A stretch of DNA of 64,000 nt, from assembly GCF_023093595.1 (NCBI RefSeq), contig NZ_JALLIK010000104.1, positions 66,007-130,006 on the forward strand, in the 5' to 3' direction. The notes beneath the pieces were generated by a model. That model searched no databases and had not been told where the DNA came from. It worked only from the letters and a program-made list of their open reading frames with translations. Positions 42,227-51,830 of this stretch are shown here, piece after piece. Each line of letters begins with the position of its first letter. Position 1 is the first letter of the stretch. A program made the position numbers and the translations under genes. This DNA comes from Thauera aromatica_A (GTDB lineage: Bacteria > Pseudomonadota > Gammaproteobacteria > Burkholderiales > Rhodocyclaceae).

Positions 42227-43341
42227 CCCGGAATCCCGATCGAGCGGGTGGCGATCGCGAAGATCGCATCCACCAGGATCACTACCGTGATCGCCGACAC
42301 CACCGACGCCGTGGTGTTGGTCGACAGGCTCTCGGTGTTGGGGCGCACGCGCAGGCCGAAATGGCAGGCGATGAGGGCGATCAGCAAGCCGAACACCGCT
42401 CCCTTGGAAAGGCCGATGAACAGGTTCGCCACCGGCACCGCATCGGGCAAGGCATCGATGAAGTAGCGGAACGACAGATCGAGCTCGATCCAGGCCGACA
42501 GCCAGCCCCCGAGCAGCGCGACCGCCGAGGTCCACAGCACCAGCAGCGGCATCGCCAGCGTCAGTGCGATCACTTTGGGCAGCACCAGGCGCAGCGAGCG
42601 CGAAATACCCATCGCCGCGAGCGCATCGATTTCCTCGGTGACGCGCATCACGCCGAGCTGGGCCGTCATCGCCGACCCCGAGCGTCCCGCCACCAGCACC
42701 GACACCAGCACCGGCCCGAGTTCACGGATGATGCCCAGACCGAGGATATTGACGATGAAGGTGTCGGCGCCGAACATCTTCAGCTGCAGGGCCGACAGAT
42801 AGGACAGCACGACGCCGATCAGAAAACCCACCAGGGCGGTCACCGCCATCGCCTTGACCGCAACCTTGTGGAAATTGGCCGAAATTTCCAGCATCGGCCA
42901 TTCGCGCGGATGGCGGGCAAGATGCAGCAGATCGAGCAGGAGCTGGCCGAGCAGGGCGACGAAATCGCGCAGATGGACGCCCAGGCCGAGGATCGCCGCG
43001 CCCAGCATCGCGACCGCGTCCGCGGCCGTAAACGAAGGGGCCAGCACGAGCGGCCGCGCCGCCGCGCGGGCGACGCGCTCGATGGTGGCGCGGTGGGCGT
43101 CGCTCAGTTCGACCTGCGCCGGCCATCGCCCCCCCCAGGCACGCCACAGCAAGAGCGCACCGAAGCTGTCGAGGCGATCGATGGCGGACAGCGACCAGTG
43201 CGCACAGCCCTGCGCTGCCGCCAGCTCACGCCGCCGCGCCGCGACCCGCGCGGCCAACGCCCTCAGCGTCCACTCTCCGGCCAGGCACACCGTCCCCGCC
43301 GCACGATCGATGACGATTCCGCGATCGATACCCGCAGCCAT
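42223..43341 (-). CDS. MlaE-type permease with N-terminal STAS domain
   Basis: 372 aa. Residues about 1-100 resemble a STAS (MlaB-like) domain, and about 120-372 form the MlaE permease with GIIRELGPVLVSVLVAGRSGS and EEIDALAAMGIS. Having STAS and permease in one chain replaces the separate MlaB of the classical Mla system. It is the first gene of the operon permease-ATPase-MlaD-lipoprotein; no MlaC is present. It lies 15 nt downstream of ppx on the same strand. Confidence 0.88.
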   Translation of the reverse strand: MAAGIDRGIVIDRAAGTVCLAGEWTLRALAARVAARRRELAAAQGCAHWSLSAIDRLDSFGALLLWRAWGGRWPAQVELSDAHRATIERVARAAARPLVLAPSFTAADAVAMLGAAILGLGVHLRDFVALLGQLLLDLLHLARHPREWPMLEISANFHKVAVKAMAVTALVGFLIGVVLSYLSALQLKMFGADTFIVNILGLGIIRELGPVLVSVLVAGRSGSAMTAQLGVMRVTEEIDALAAMGISRSLRLVLPKVIALTLAMPLLVLWTSAVALLGGWLSAWIELDLSFRYFIDALPDAVPVANLFIGLSKGAVFGLLIALIACHFGLRVRPNTESLSTNTTASVVSAITVVILVDAIFAIATRSIGIPG

Positions 43342-43356
43342 GGCGATCGTCGCCGC

Positions 43357-44859
43357 TCAGGCCGCCGCGCTGCGCGCACCGAGCGCGCGCACGTACAGTC
43401 CGCGCCCGAGCGCGACCCACTGGCGGCGCTCTTCCTCGAGCGCCGCGGCAGTCAGCGGTCGCTTCTGCAGCCAGCTCGCCGGAGTGTTCACCGAAAACCC
43501 CCTGCCCTCGCGGCGCATTTCGATCGGCGGGATGCCGCGCGCGTCGCGGGCGCGATGCACCACCACCGCCAGCCGCAGGCAGGCGACCAGCAGCCAGTCC
43601 ACGCTGTCGGCGTCGATCGAAGAGACCCGCTCGAGCTTGCCGCGGTGGGACAGCACGAGGCGCGCCAGGCGGGCCTGGTCCATCCGTGAAAAGCCCGGCA
43701 TGTCGGCGTTGGCGACGATGTAGGCGCTGTGCTTGTGATAGCTCGAATGCGCCACCGAAATGCCGATTTCGTGGAGCATGGCGGCCCAGCGCAGGAAACG
43801 CCGGTCGAGATGCTCGGGGTCGACCATCTCCGGGGCGAGTTGCTCGAGCAGATGGCAGGCGGTGTCGGCGACCTGCTGCGCCTGGCGGGTATCGACCCCG
43901 TAACGGCGCACGAAAGCCGCCACCGTGGCGTCGCGCAGGTCGTGATGGTGATAGCGTCCGAGCAGGTCGTAGAGCACACCCAGGCGCAGCGCGCCTTCGG
44001 AGAAGACCATGCGCTCGATGCCGAACTCCTTGAACACCGCGCTCATGATCGCGAACCCGCCCAGGATCACCGGCAGGCGGTCGCCCTTGAGCCCGGCCAG
44101 ATCGAGCGCGTCGAGCCGCCCCGCGCGCAGCAGCACGGCCTTCAGCCGCTCGAGCCCGTCACGGGTGATGCCGCCGCTGGAAAAACCGTTCTGTTCGAGA
44201 ATCTCGAGCAAGGCCTTGGCCGTTCCGCTGGAGCCCACCGCCTCTTCCCAGCCGGCCTCGCGGTAAGCCTGGACGATGGTCTGCAACTCGCGCCGCGCGG
44301 CGAGTTCGGCGTCCCTCAGGCTGCGCTTGTCGATCCGCCCGTCGGGGAAAAAGCGCAGGCTGAAGCCGACGCAGCCCATGTAGCGCGACTCCAGCAGCAC
44401 CGGCTCGAAGCTCTTGCCGATGATGAACTCGGTCGAGCCGCCGCCGATGTCGACGATCAGCTGCTGGCGGTGCGGATCGGGCAGGGTATGCGCTACGCCG
44501 ACGTAGATCAGCCGCGCTTCCTCGCGCCCGGCGATGACCTCGATCGGGAAGCCCAGCGCCGCCTCGGCGCGGATCAGGAACTCGGCACTGTTCTTCGCCA
44601 CCCGCAAGGTGTTGGTCGCCACCGCGCGCACCCGTTGCGGAGCGAAATCGTGCAGGCGCTCGTGGAAACGCTGCAGCGCCGCGACCCCGCGCTGCTGCGC
44701 GGCGAGGTCGAGCATCTTGTCCGGCGACAGGCCGGCCGCCAGCCGGACCGCTTCTTTGAGGCCGTCGAGCGGATAGATCTGGTCGTTGACGATACGACCG
44801 ACCTGCAGGCGGAAACTGTTCGAGCCCAGGTCGATGGCCGCAATTAGATCTCGCATCAT
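43357..44859 (-). CDS. ppx: Exopolyphosphatase Ppx/GppA
   Basis: 500 aa. ASKHA motifs AAIDLGSNSFRL and IVDIGGGSTEFI give the ATPase-like phosphatase core (residues 1-305). The C-terminal HD-like helical region (LHEIGISVAHSSYHKHSAYIV) fits long Ppx/GppA enzymes. It hydrolyses polyphosphate or pppGpp. Two adjacent ATGs (44859, 44856) are possible starts. It is divergent from ppk, with a candidate Pho box between. Confidence 0.92.
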   Translation of the reverse strand: MMRDLIAAIDLGSNSFRLQVGRIVNDQIYPLDGLKEAVRLAAGLSPDKMLDLAAQQRGVAALQRFHERLHDFAPQRVRAVATNTLRVAKNSAEFLIRAEAALGFPIEVIAGREEARLIYVGVAHTLPDPHRQQLIVDIGGGSTEFIIGKSFEPVLLESRYMGCVGFSLRFFPDGRIDKRSLRDAELAARRELQTIVQAYREAGWEEAVGSSGTAKALLEILEQNGFSSGGITRDGLERLKAVLLRAGRLDALDLAGLKGDRLPVILGGFAIMSAVFKEFGIERMVFSEGALRLGVLYDLLGRYHHHDLRDATVAAFVRRYGVDTRQAQQVADTACHLLEQLAPEMVDPEHLDRRFLRWAAMLHEIGISVAHSSYHKHSAYIVANADMPGFSRMDQARLARLVLSHRGKLERVSSIDADSVDWLLVACLRLAVVVHRARDARGIPPIEMRREGRGFSVNTPASWLQKRPLTAAALEEERRQWVALGRGLYVRALGARSAAA

Positions 44860-45029
44860 CACACTTCGGAGGACGCCGCCGGCGCCGGAGGGGGCGATTT
44901 TAGCATCATCGGCGATGCCCTCCCCCGGCGCGTCCATCCGGCCGCGGCGCATCCGCCGCAGCGTTGCGGCACCGGCGTGCGCGGCACGGATCCGCCGCGA
45001 TACGTTTTGTCGCTCTTCATACCCGGCAC

Positions 45030-45062
45030 CTGTCATGAACGCGAAGTAAAACTGTCACATAA
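45030..45062 (+). promoter_or_regulatory. Candidate Pho box upstream of ppk
   Basis: CTGTCAT (45030-45036) and CTGTCAC (45052-45058) match the PhoB half-site and are exactly 22 nt apart, i.e. two 11-nt helical repeats. The intervening 11-nt unit is degenerate. A possible -10 (CATAAT, 45058-45063) overlaps the last unit, which is closer than in classical Pho promoters. Phosphate control of ppk/ppx would make physiological sense. Confidence 0.55.
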
Positions 45063-45102
45063 TCATCGATGCCGACTCGCGCCCACCCCAGCCGGAACCT
45101 CC

Positions 45103-47175
45103 ATGAGAAACGACCACCACTATCCCGCCGACCACTTCATCAACCGCGAACTATCCCTGCTCCAGTTCCAGCGCCGCGTCCTCGCCCAGGCCGCCGATTC
45201 GACCGTGCCCTTGCTCGAGCGCCTGCGCTTCCTGTGCATCGTTTCGAGCAATCTCGACGAGTTTTTCGAGATCCGTGTCTCCGGCCTCAAGGAGCAGATC
45301 CGCGTCGGCAGCCGTAAATCGGGCGAGGACGGCATTTCTCCGAGCGAGCTGCTCGAGCGCGTCAGCCGCGAAGTGCATGCCATCATCGCCCGCCAGTACC
45401 AGTTGCTCAATGAAGACATCCTGCCCGCGCTGGGGCAGGAAGGCATCGTGTTCCTGCGCCGCAACCAGTGGACGGAAGCGCAGCGGGCCTGGATCCGCAC
45501 CTTCTTCCTCAACGAGGTGATGCCGGTGCTGACGCCGATCGGCCTCGACCCGGCCCACCCTTTTCCGCGTGTGCTCAACAAGAGCCTGAACTTCGCCGTC
45601 GAACTCGAAGGGCGCGACGCCTTCGGCCGCGACTCGGGTGCGGCCATCGTGCAGGCGCCGCGGGCATTGCCGCGCGTGATCCGGCTGCCGCACGAAATCT
45701 GCGGGCTCGAATATGGTTTCGTGTTCCTGTCCTCGGTGCTCCACGCCCATGTCGGCGAACTGTTCAGCGGCATGCACGTGCTCGGCTGCTATCAGTTCCG
45801 GGTCACGCGCAACTCCGATCTGTTCGTCGACGAAGAAGAAGTCAAGGACCTGCGCGCCTCGCTCAAGGGCGAACTGCAGCAGCGCCAGTTCGGCGGCGCG
45901 GTGCGGCTCGAAGTCGCCGACAACTGCTCGGTGGACATGGCTTCATTCCTGCTGCAGCACTTCCACCTCGACAACGACGATCTTTATCGCACCCCGGGCA
46001 TCGTCAACCTCGTGCGCCTGATGCAGATCCCGGACTGGGTCGAGCGCCCCGACCTCAAATACCCCCCGTTCGTCCCCGGCCTGCCCAAGGCCTTGGAAAA
46101 GCGCCGGCCGATCTTCGCCGCCATCCGCAGCCAGGACATCCTGCTCCATCACCCCTTCCAGAGCTTCGCCCCGGTGATCGAGATGTTGCGCGCGGCGGCT
46201 GACGACCCCCAGGTGCTGGCGATCAAGATGACCGTGTACCGCACCGGCACCGACTCGGTGCTGATGGAGCATCTCGCCCGCGCGGCGCAAAAAGGCAAGG
46301 AAGTCACCGTCGTCCTCGAGCTGATGGCACGCTTCGACGAAGAAGCCAACATCGCCCTCGCCAGCCGCCTCGAGGACGTCGGCGCCCATGTCGTCTATGG
46401 CGTGTTCGGCTACAAGACCCACGCCAAGCTGCTGATGGTGGTGCGCCGCGAGGAGGACGGCCTGCGCCATTACGTGCACATGGGCACCGGCAACTACCAT
46501 CCGCGCACCACGCGCTTCTATTCCGATTTCGGCCTGCTTACCTGCAACAAGGAGATCGGCGAGGACGTCGCCGAAGTGTTCAAGCAGCTCACCGGCCTGG
46601 GCAAGGCGACCGAGCTGCGCCACTTGTGGCAGTCGCCGTTCACGCTGCAGCCCAAGGTCGTGGCCGCGATCGGACGCGAGGCCGAGATCGCCCGCGCGGG
46701 CCGGCGCGGGCGCATCCTGGCAAAGATGAACGCCCTGCTCGAGCCGGAAACCATCGAGGCGCTCTACGCCGCCTCGCAGGCCGGGGTGGAGATCGACCTG
46801 ATCATCCGCGGCCCCTGCGCGCTGCGCCCGGGCGTGCCCGGGCTGTCGGACAACATCCGGGTGCGCTCGGTGGTGGGGCGCTTTCTCGAACATCACCGCA
46901 TCTTCCATTTCCACGCCGACGGCGAAGACCAGATGTACCTGTCGAGCGCGGACTGGATGGACCGCAACTTCTTCCGCCGCATCGAGATCGCCTTCCCGGT
47001 GCTCGACCCCCGCCTCAAGCGCCGGGTGATGAAGGAAGGGCTGCGCCCCTATCTGGGCGACAACTGCCAGGCCTGGGACATGCAGCCCGACGGCAGCTAT
47101 CGCCGCAAGCACCCGCGCAGCATCCGCCGCGTGGCGCAGCTGATCCTGCTGAAGGAACTGGCGGCGAGCAGCTGA
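45103..47175 (+). CDS. ppk: Polyphosphate kinase 1
   Basis: 690 aa, full length. N-terminal FINRELSLLQFQRRVL, then the catalytic halves with ELMARFDEEANI, the autophosphorylated His in FGYKTHAKLL (H440), HMGTGNYHPRTTRFYSD and YLSSADWMDRNFFRRIE. It makes polyphosphate from ATP at the membrane. ATG 45103 gives the standard N-terminus; upstream in-frame ATGs would run back through the regulatory region. It is convergent with relA. Confidence 0.96.
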   Translation: MRNDHHYPADHFINRELSLLQFQRRVLAQAADSTVPLLERLRFLCIVSSNLDEFFEIRVSGLKEQIRVGSRKSGEDGISPSELLERVSREVHAIIARQYQLLNEDILPALGQEGIVFLRRNQWTEAQRAWIRTFFLNEVMPVLTPIGLDPAHPFPRVLNKSLNFAVELEGRDAFGRDSGAAIVQAPRALPRVIRLPHEICGLEYGFVFLSSVLHAHVGELFSGMHVLGCYQFRVTRNSDLFVDEEEVKDLRASLKGELQQRQFGGAVRLEVADNCSVDMASFLLQHFHLDNDDLYRTPGIVNLVRLMQIPDWVERPDLKYPPFVPGLPKALEKRRPIFAAIRSQDILLHHPFQSFAPVIEMLRAAADDPQVLAIKMTVYRTGTDSVLMEHLARAAQKGKEVTVVLELMARFDEEANIALASRLEDVGAHVVYGVFGYKTHAKLLMVVRREEDGLRHYVHMGTGNYHPRTTRFYSDFGLLTCNKEIGEDVAEVFKQLTGLGKATELRHLWQSPFTLQPKVVAAIGREAEIARAGRRGRILAKMNALLEPETIEALYAASQAGVEIDLIIRGPCALRPGVPGLSDNIRVRSVVGRFLEHHRIFHFHADGEDQMYLSSADWMDRNFFRRIEIAFPVLDPRLKRRVMKEGLRPYLGDNCQAWDMQPDGSYRRKHPRSIRRVAQLILLKELAASS

Positions 47176-47240
47176 AGGTTTCACCCGCGCAGCGAAAGGG
47201 GCAGCGCCGTCTTTTGCTGTGCGGCAGCGGTGCCCCCCGT

Positions 47241-49457
47241 TCAGCGGCGCTGGGCGTCGATCACTCCGGGCACCTCGCGGATCAGCGTGATCGCCCGCTG
47301 CGCCTGCTTGATCCCGCGCACTTCCATGGTGAAGCGCATGTAGGCCGTGCCCTTCTTCGTCAGCGAATTGACCGCGATGACATTGAGCTTCTCGCGCGAG
47401 AGCACGTCGGAAATGTCGCGCAGCAGCCCCTGACGGTCGCCGGCCTGGACGTTGATGTCGACCTGATAGAGCGCGTCGCGGCTGTCCGCGCCCTGCTCGC
47501 CCCACTCGGCCGCGATCACGCGCTCGGGGTGGGCCCGGGCGAGCTGCTGGAAATCGCCACAGTCGATGCGATGGATCGAGATCCCGCGCCCGCGGGTGAC
47601 GAAACCTTCGATCGCATCGGGTGGCGCAGGCTTGCAGCAGCGCGACAGCGACGTCATCAGCTTGCCGACACCGACGATCAGGATCTTGTCCGAGTTGTCT
47701 CCCGAGCGGCTGCGGCCGACGACGAAACCGGTTTCCGCCACCGGCTCTGCGGGCGGCGCATCGCCTTCGCGCAGGGCTACCTGCAGCGCACGGGGGCCGA
47801 CTTCACCACGGCCGGCGGCGAGAAACAGCGTTTCGGCGTTGCGAAAACCCAGGCGCTCGGCGAGCCCGTCGATGTTGGCCTGGGCGTGGCCGTCGCGCTG
47901 CATTTCCCGGGTGACGAAGCTGCGCCCGCGCGACAACAGCTCTTCCTCGTCGAGTTGGGCGAAATACTGCCTGATCTTGGAGCGTGCGCGCGAAGTCGCC
48001 ACGTAGGCCTGGCGCGGGTCGAGCCAGTCGCGCGACGGCCCGCCTTCCTTGGCGGCGACGATCTCGACCGTCTGCCCGTTTTCCAGCGGCGTGTTGAGCG
48101 GCACCAGGTGACCGTCGATCTTGGCCCCGCGGCAGTGATGGCCGAGATCGGTGTGCAGGCGGTAGGCGAAGTCCACCGGCGTCGCTCCGCGCGGCAGGTC
48201 GACAACCCGGCCCTGCGGGGTCAGCACGTAGAGCGTGTCGTCGAGCGAAGCGCGCTTGTACTGCTCCGTCCAGTGCGCGGCATCGGCGACTTCGTCGCGC
48301 CACGACAGCAGCTTGCGCAGCAGCGCGATCTTCTCGTCGTAGTCGCTGCCGCTCCTGGCGCCTTCCTTGTAGCGCCAGTGCGCCGCGACGCCGAGTTCGG
48401 CGTGCTTGTGCATGGCCTGAGTGCGGATCTGCACTTCGAGCGCACGGCCGTCGCCGGCGAGCACCGCGGTATGCAGCGACTGGTAGTTGTTGCCCTTGGG
48501 CTTGGTGATGTAGTCGTCGAATTCTTTCGGGATCGGCTGCCAGATCTGGTGCACGACACCGAGCACCGTGTAGCAGTCCTTGATCTCGTCGACGAGCACG
48601 CGCAGCGCGCGGATGTCGAACACTTGCGAGAAGTCGAGCCGCTTCTTGCGCATCTTGTTGTAGATGCTGTAGATGTGCTTCGGCCGCCCGCTGATTTCAG
48701 CCTTGACTCCGGCCGCGGCAAGCTCGTTGGTGAGGCGCTCGATGGCGTCGTGGATGAACTTTTCGCGCTCGACCCGGCGCTCGTCGAGCATCTTGGCGAT
48801 GCGCTTGTAGGTCTCGGGCTCGATGAAGCGGAAGGACAGGTCCTCCAGTTCCCACTTGATCTGCCACACGCCGAGCCGGTTGGCGAGCGGGGCGTAGATG
48901 TCGAGGCTCTCGCGCGCGATTTCGATGCAGCCTGCGGCAGGCTGACCGGCGGGCTGGTCGGCGTAGTAGCGCAAGGTCTGGGTGCGCGAGGCCAGGCGCA
49001 CCAGCACCACGCGGATATCCTCGACCATGGCGAGCAGCATCTTGCGCAGCACTTCGTTCTGGGCGCGGATCTCGGGCGCGCTCGCCATTGCCGTCATGCG
49101 CGTGATCACGCGCAGGCCATTGAGCCGGTGCAGCCCGCGGACCAACCCGGCCACCGCCGGCCCGAAGCGTTTGCCGAGCTCTTCGTCCGGATGCTCGAGC
49201 ATCTCCCAGACGGCGAACAGCAGCGCCGCCAGCCGTGTTTCGACGTCCAGGCGCAGCGAGGCGCTGATCAGCGCGGCCCCGATCGCATGGGTCCAGGTCG
49301 ACTCGCCGGTGCCGAGGACCTTGCCTTCGTAGAGCGTCGCGATCCAGTCGAGCGCGGCCTCGATGCGGCCGCGCTCGACTTCGTCCAGGCCGGCGGCGAG
49401 CAGTTCGATCGGGGGCGCGGTATCGCCCTGAGAAATCGCATGAGTGACGGAAACCAT
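47241..49457 (-). CDS. relA: GTP pyrophosphokinase RelA
   Basis: 738 aa. The N-terminal HD hydrolase region is degenerate: the His-Asp pair of SpoT is replaced by LLFAVWEM. The synthetase domain carries the EXDD motif (KEFDDYI), diagnostic for monofunctional RelA rather than the RXKD of bifunctional Rel/SpoT. GNNYQSLHT and EVQIRTQAMH follow, then TGS (DLPRGATPVDFAYRLHTDLG), helical, zinc-finger-like (SRCCKPAPPD) and ACT domains. It makes (p)ppGpp on stalled ribosomes. A separate SpoT must exist elsewhere. Confidence 0.96.
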   Translation of the reverse strand: MVSVTHAISQGDTAPPIELLAAGLDEVERGRIEAALDWIATLYEGKVLGTGESTWTHAIGAALISASLRLDVETRLAALLFAVWEMLEHPDEELGKRFGPAVAGLVRGLHRLNGLRVITRMTAMASAPEIRAQNEVLRKMLLAMVEDIRVVLVRLASRTQTLRYYADQPAGQPAAGCIEIARESLDIYAPLANRLGVWQIKWELEDLSFRFIEPETYKRIAKMLDERRVEREKFIHDAIERLTNELAAAGVKAEISGRPKHIYSIYNKMRKKRLDFSQVFDIRALRVLVDEIKDCYTVLGVVHQIWQPIPKEFDDYITKPKGNNYQSLHTAVLAGDGRALEVQIRTQAMHKHAELGVAAHWRYKEGARSGSDYDEKIALLRKLLSWRDEVADAAHWTEQYKRASLDDTLYVLTPQGRVVDLPRGATPVDFAYRLHTDLGHHCRGAKIDGHLVPLNTPLENGQTVEIVAAKEGGPSRDWLDPRQAYVATSRARSKIRQYFAQLDEEELLSRGRSFVTREMQRDGHAQANIDGLAERLGFRNAETLFLAAGRGEVGPRALQVALREGDAPPAEPVAETGFVVGRSRSGDNSDKILIVGVGKLMTSLSRCCKPAPPDAIEGFVTRGRGISIHRIDCGDFQQLARAHPERVIAAEWGEQGADSRDALYQVDINVQAGDRQGLLRDISDVLSREKLNVIAVNSLTKKGTAYMRFTMEVRGIKQAQRAITLIREVPGVIDAQRR

Positions 49458-49583
49458 GGCGGCGGATTATCCCATATCGGGCCGCCGCCCGCCCGCGCCC
49501 GCAACCGGCGCGTTCTCCCACGGCCTGCTGTGCGATCATCCAGGGCCAGATCCCCCTGCACAACGCTCCCCTCGCCCTCCTCC

Positions 49584-50363
49584 ATGCTGAAACGGATCCG
49601 ACGCTGGCTGGGGCTGGAACGCAATCCGGCCGAAGTTCCCGCTGCACAGTGGGACAGGGTCGAGCGCGGTCTGCCCTTTCTCGATTTTCTGACCCCGCCC
49701 GAGCGCATCCGCCTGCGCGCCCTGGCGCTCGAGTTCCTTGCGTCGAAGGAATTTCATGGCGCGCGCGGCCTGCACCTGGACGACGACATCCTGTTGTCGA
49801 TCGCGCTCCAGGCCTGCCTGCTGGTGCTCGACATCGGCCTCGAGGCATACGCTGGCTGGGTCGGCATCGTCGTCTACCCTGGCGATTTCGTCATCCCGCG
49901 GCGCGAGTTCGACGAAGCCGGCGTGGTCCACGAATACGAGGACGAGGTGCTGGGCGAAGCCTGGGAGGGCGGACCGGTATTGGTGGCCTGGTTCGACGAG
50001 GGCGCCCACCCGCCCGGAGTGAACGTCGTCATCCACGAGTTCGCCCACAAGCTCGACATGGAAAACGGCGGCGTCGACGGGCTCCCCCGCCTGCGCGCCG
50101 GCATGTCGCGCAGCGCCTGGGCGGCGGCGTTCAGCGAGGCCTTCGATGCCTTCCGCGCCGAAGTCGACCGCGGTGCGCAGACCGTGATCGATCCCTATGC
50201 GGCCGAAGATCCGGGCGAATTCTTCGCCGTGGTCACGGAAACCTTCTTCGAATCCCCGCACCACCTGCGCGCGCGCTTTCCCGCCATCTACGAGCAATTA
50301 CGCCGGTTCTACGGGCTCGATCCGGCCGCCGCGGCACGATCCCCGCCCGAAGACCGGACATGA
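49584..50363 (+). CDS. MtfA-family zinc peptidase
   Basis: 259 aa, M90 family. The zinc site HEFAHKLD (H-E-x2-H) with NG-x-VDG just after, and a downstream Glu in FFAVVTETFFE, are all present. MtfA binds the repressor Mlc in enterobacteria and has aminopeptidase activity. Here it is a single gene, divergent from relA. ATG 49584 gives the normal MtfA start (MLKRIRRWLG). Confidence 0.9.
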   Translation: MLKRIRRWLGLERNPAEVPAAQWDRVERGLPFLDFLTPPERIRLRALALEFLASKEFHGARGLHLDDDILLSIALQACLLVLDIGLEAYAGWVGIVVYPGDFVIPRREFDEAGVVHEYEDEVLGEAWEGGPVLVAWFDEGAHPPGVNVVIHEFAHKLDMENGGVDGLPRLRAGMSRSAWAAAFSEAFDAFRAEVDRGAQTVIDPYAAEDPGEFFAVVTETFFESPHHLRARFPAIYEQLRRFYGLDPAAAARSPPEDRT

Positions 50364-50568
50364 ACCCGCGCGAAGTGCCTGCCGACGAGAATGTTCTGAT
50401 TTTTCCGTCGATTGCATTCCCGACCAGCAAAAACCGATCCCACCATGCGGCAACAATTGCAATTGGCAGAGTGCAGGCGAATGGCTAAGCTGAAAGTGCT
50501 GCGACTTCCGGCACACCACCGCCACATTGTCGTGGTGATGCGTTTTTTCTAGCAATGGAGGGTGTCAC

Positions 50569-51009
50569 ATGGCCATAACCTGGATTTTGGTTGCCAACGC
50601 CAGCCTGGCGAAACTCTATGCGAACCTCGGCCCCAACAAGGGGCTGACGCTGGTGAAGGAACTGATCCATCCCGAGAGCAGACAGAAAAACGCCGACCTC
50701 GTCACCGACCGTTCCGGCGCCATGGCAGCGAATGGTTCGGGTGGCGGATCGATGCAGCCGCAGACCCTGCCCAAGCAGCACGAAGCCAAGGTATTCGCCC
50801 AACAGATCGCCCAGGAGCTGTACCAGGGACGCGCGGCCAACGCGTTCCGGCGCGCGATCCTGGTCGCTCCGCCGGCCTTCATGGGCATGCTGAATACGGT
50901 CATCGACGGTCCAACCGCGCAGTTGATCACCGACCGTTTCGAAAAGGACTACACCAAGACCCCCGAGAGCGAGCTCGGCGATCGGCTCGGTTCGGCGATC
51001 CTGCTCTGA
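50569..51009 (+). CDS. Host attachment family protein (PF10116)
   Basis: 146 aa. Opening ITWILVANASLAKLY, central HEAKVFAQQIAQELYQGR, then ILVAPPAFMGMLN and the C-terminal ITDRFEKDYTKTPESELG match the 'protein required for attachment to host cells' family, which has an eRF1-like/RNase-H-like fold. There is no signal peptide, so the name from plant-associated bacteria may mislead. The ATG has GGAGGG about 8 nt upstream. It is monocistronic, with 205 nt of non-coding DNA before it. Confidence 0.82.
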   Translation: MAITWILVANASLAKLYANLGPNKGLTLVKELIHPESRQKNADLVTDRSGAMAANGSGGGSMQPQTLPKQHEAKVFAQQIAQELYQGRAANAFRRAILVAPPAFMGMLNTVIDGPTAQLITDRFEKDYTKTPESELGDRLGSAILL

Positions 51010-51167
51010 GCCATGCGACGATTCAGGGCCTCGCGGCCCGTTTTGCAGGAGGAAGCGTTTGACCCTATCGATCAGGATGCACTCTTCGCGCTGACTGAAG
51101 CACTTTCATGACCATGATGTCTCCACCCAGGAGACCGGGCTGTTCGCAGAACAAGTCCAGAACAGGC

Positions 51168-51190
51168 GGGGCGCTGTGCGCCCCGTTTTC
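51168..51190. terminator. Strong hairpin terminator between host-attachment gene and thpR
   Basis: CGGGGCGC (51168-51175) pairs with GCGCCCCG (51179-51186) around TGT, followed by TTTT and a further T-rich stretch. It terminates rightward transcription from the 50569 gene and lies downstream of thpR on the other strand. Confidence 0.75.
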
Positions 51191-51261
51191 CTTTTGGTGC
51201 GTCCTTTGACACGTCCCGCTGGCGCGGTCTTTCATTTTCGGGCCAGGACTGTGGGAATTCT

Positions 51262-51819
51262 TCATTTCCCGGCCAACGGCCAGGACCCCAGCACGCGATA
51301 AGTCGCCACACCCACGCCGCGCACCGACTCCAGCAAGGCGAAAGCGGAGACGGGCCAGCGCACGGCGGCAGGCCCGGTCGCCGGCGGCGCGCTGCGCGCA
51401 TTGCGCAGCAGGGTGACATGGGGCGAAAAGGGGCGTGCTTCGAGTGCGAAGCCTTCCGCCTCGAGCTCCGCATCGAGATCCCCGGCCAGCGCCGACAGCG
51501 CCGCCGGCACCTCTTGCGGCGCCAGCCACACGATGCGCTGGCCGTGCCAGCTTCCCACCCGGTCCAGTTCCAGGACGAAGGGCGAACCTTCGATCCGTGC
51601 GGCCGCACGCGACAGCCGGTCGAGCGCCGCGTTCGGGACTTCCCCCAGAAAGGCGAGTGTCAGGTGCAAGGTGTCGCGCCGCATCAAACGCCCGCCACAG
51701 GCCGACCATAGCCCGCGGGCGGTTTCGTGGAGAGCGGCCGCGATCGTGTGATCGGGCCACAGCGCGAAGAACACCCGCCGACGGGGCGGGGCGGAGGCGA
51801 GCAAGAGCGGCCCGGCCAT
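51262..51819 (-). CDS. thpR: RNA 2',3'-cyclic phosphodiesterase ThpR
   Basis: 185 aa 2H phosphoesterase. The two catalytic HxTx motifs are HLTL (about residue 52) and HVTL (about residue 134). It opens 2',3'-cyclic phosphates on RNA; it was formerly called 2'-5' RNA ligase LigT. It follows ispF by 11 nt and is the last gene of the ispD-ispF-thpR unit. Confidence 0.9.
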   Translation of the reverse strand: MAGPLLLASAPPRRRVFFALWPDHTIAAALHETARGLWSACGGRLMRRDTLHLTLAFLGEVPNAALDRLSRAAARIEGSPFVLELDRVGSWHGQRIVWLAPQEVPAALSALAGDLDAELEAEGFALEARPFSPHVTLLRNARSAPPATGPAAVRWPVSAFALLESVRGVGVATYRVLGSWPLAGK

Positions 51820-51830
51820 CGTCCGTCCGT

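Noticed and set aside
46626..49500. A very long plus-strand frame opposite relA
   Set aside because: Only its last 259 codons (from 49584) are real (MtfA); the rest is antisense to relA.
51013..51111. A 32-codon frame after the host-attachment gene
   Set aside because: Weak start signal and no family; mentioned only in the finding on that region.
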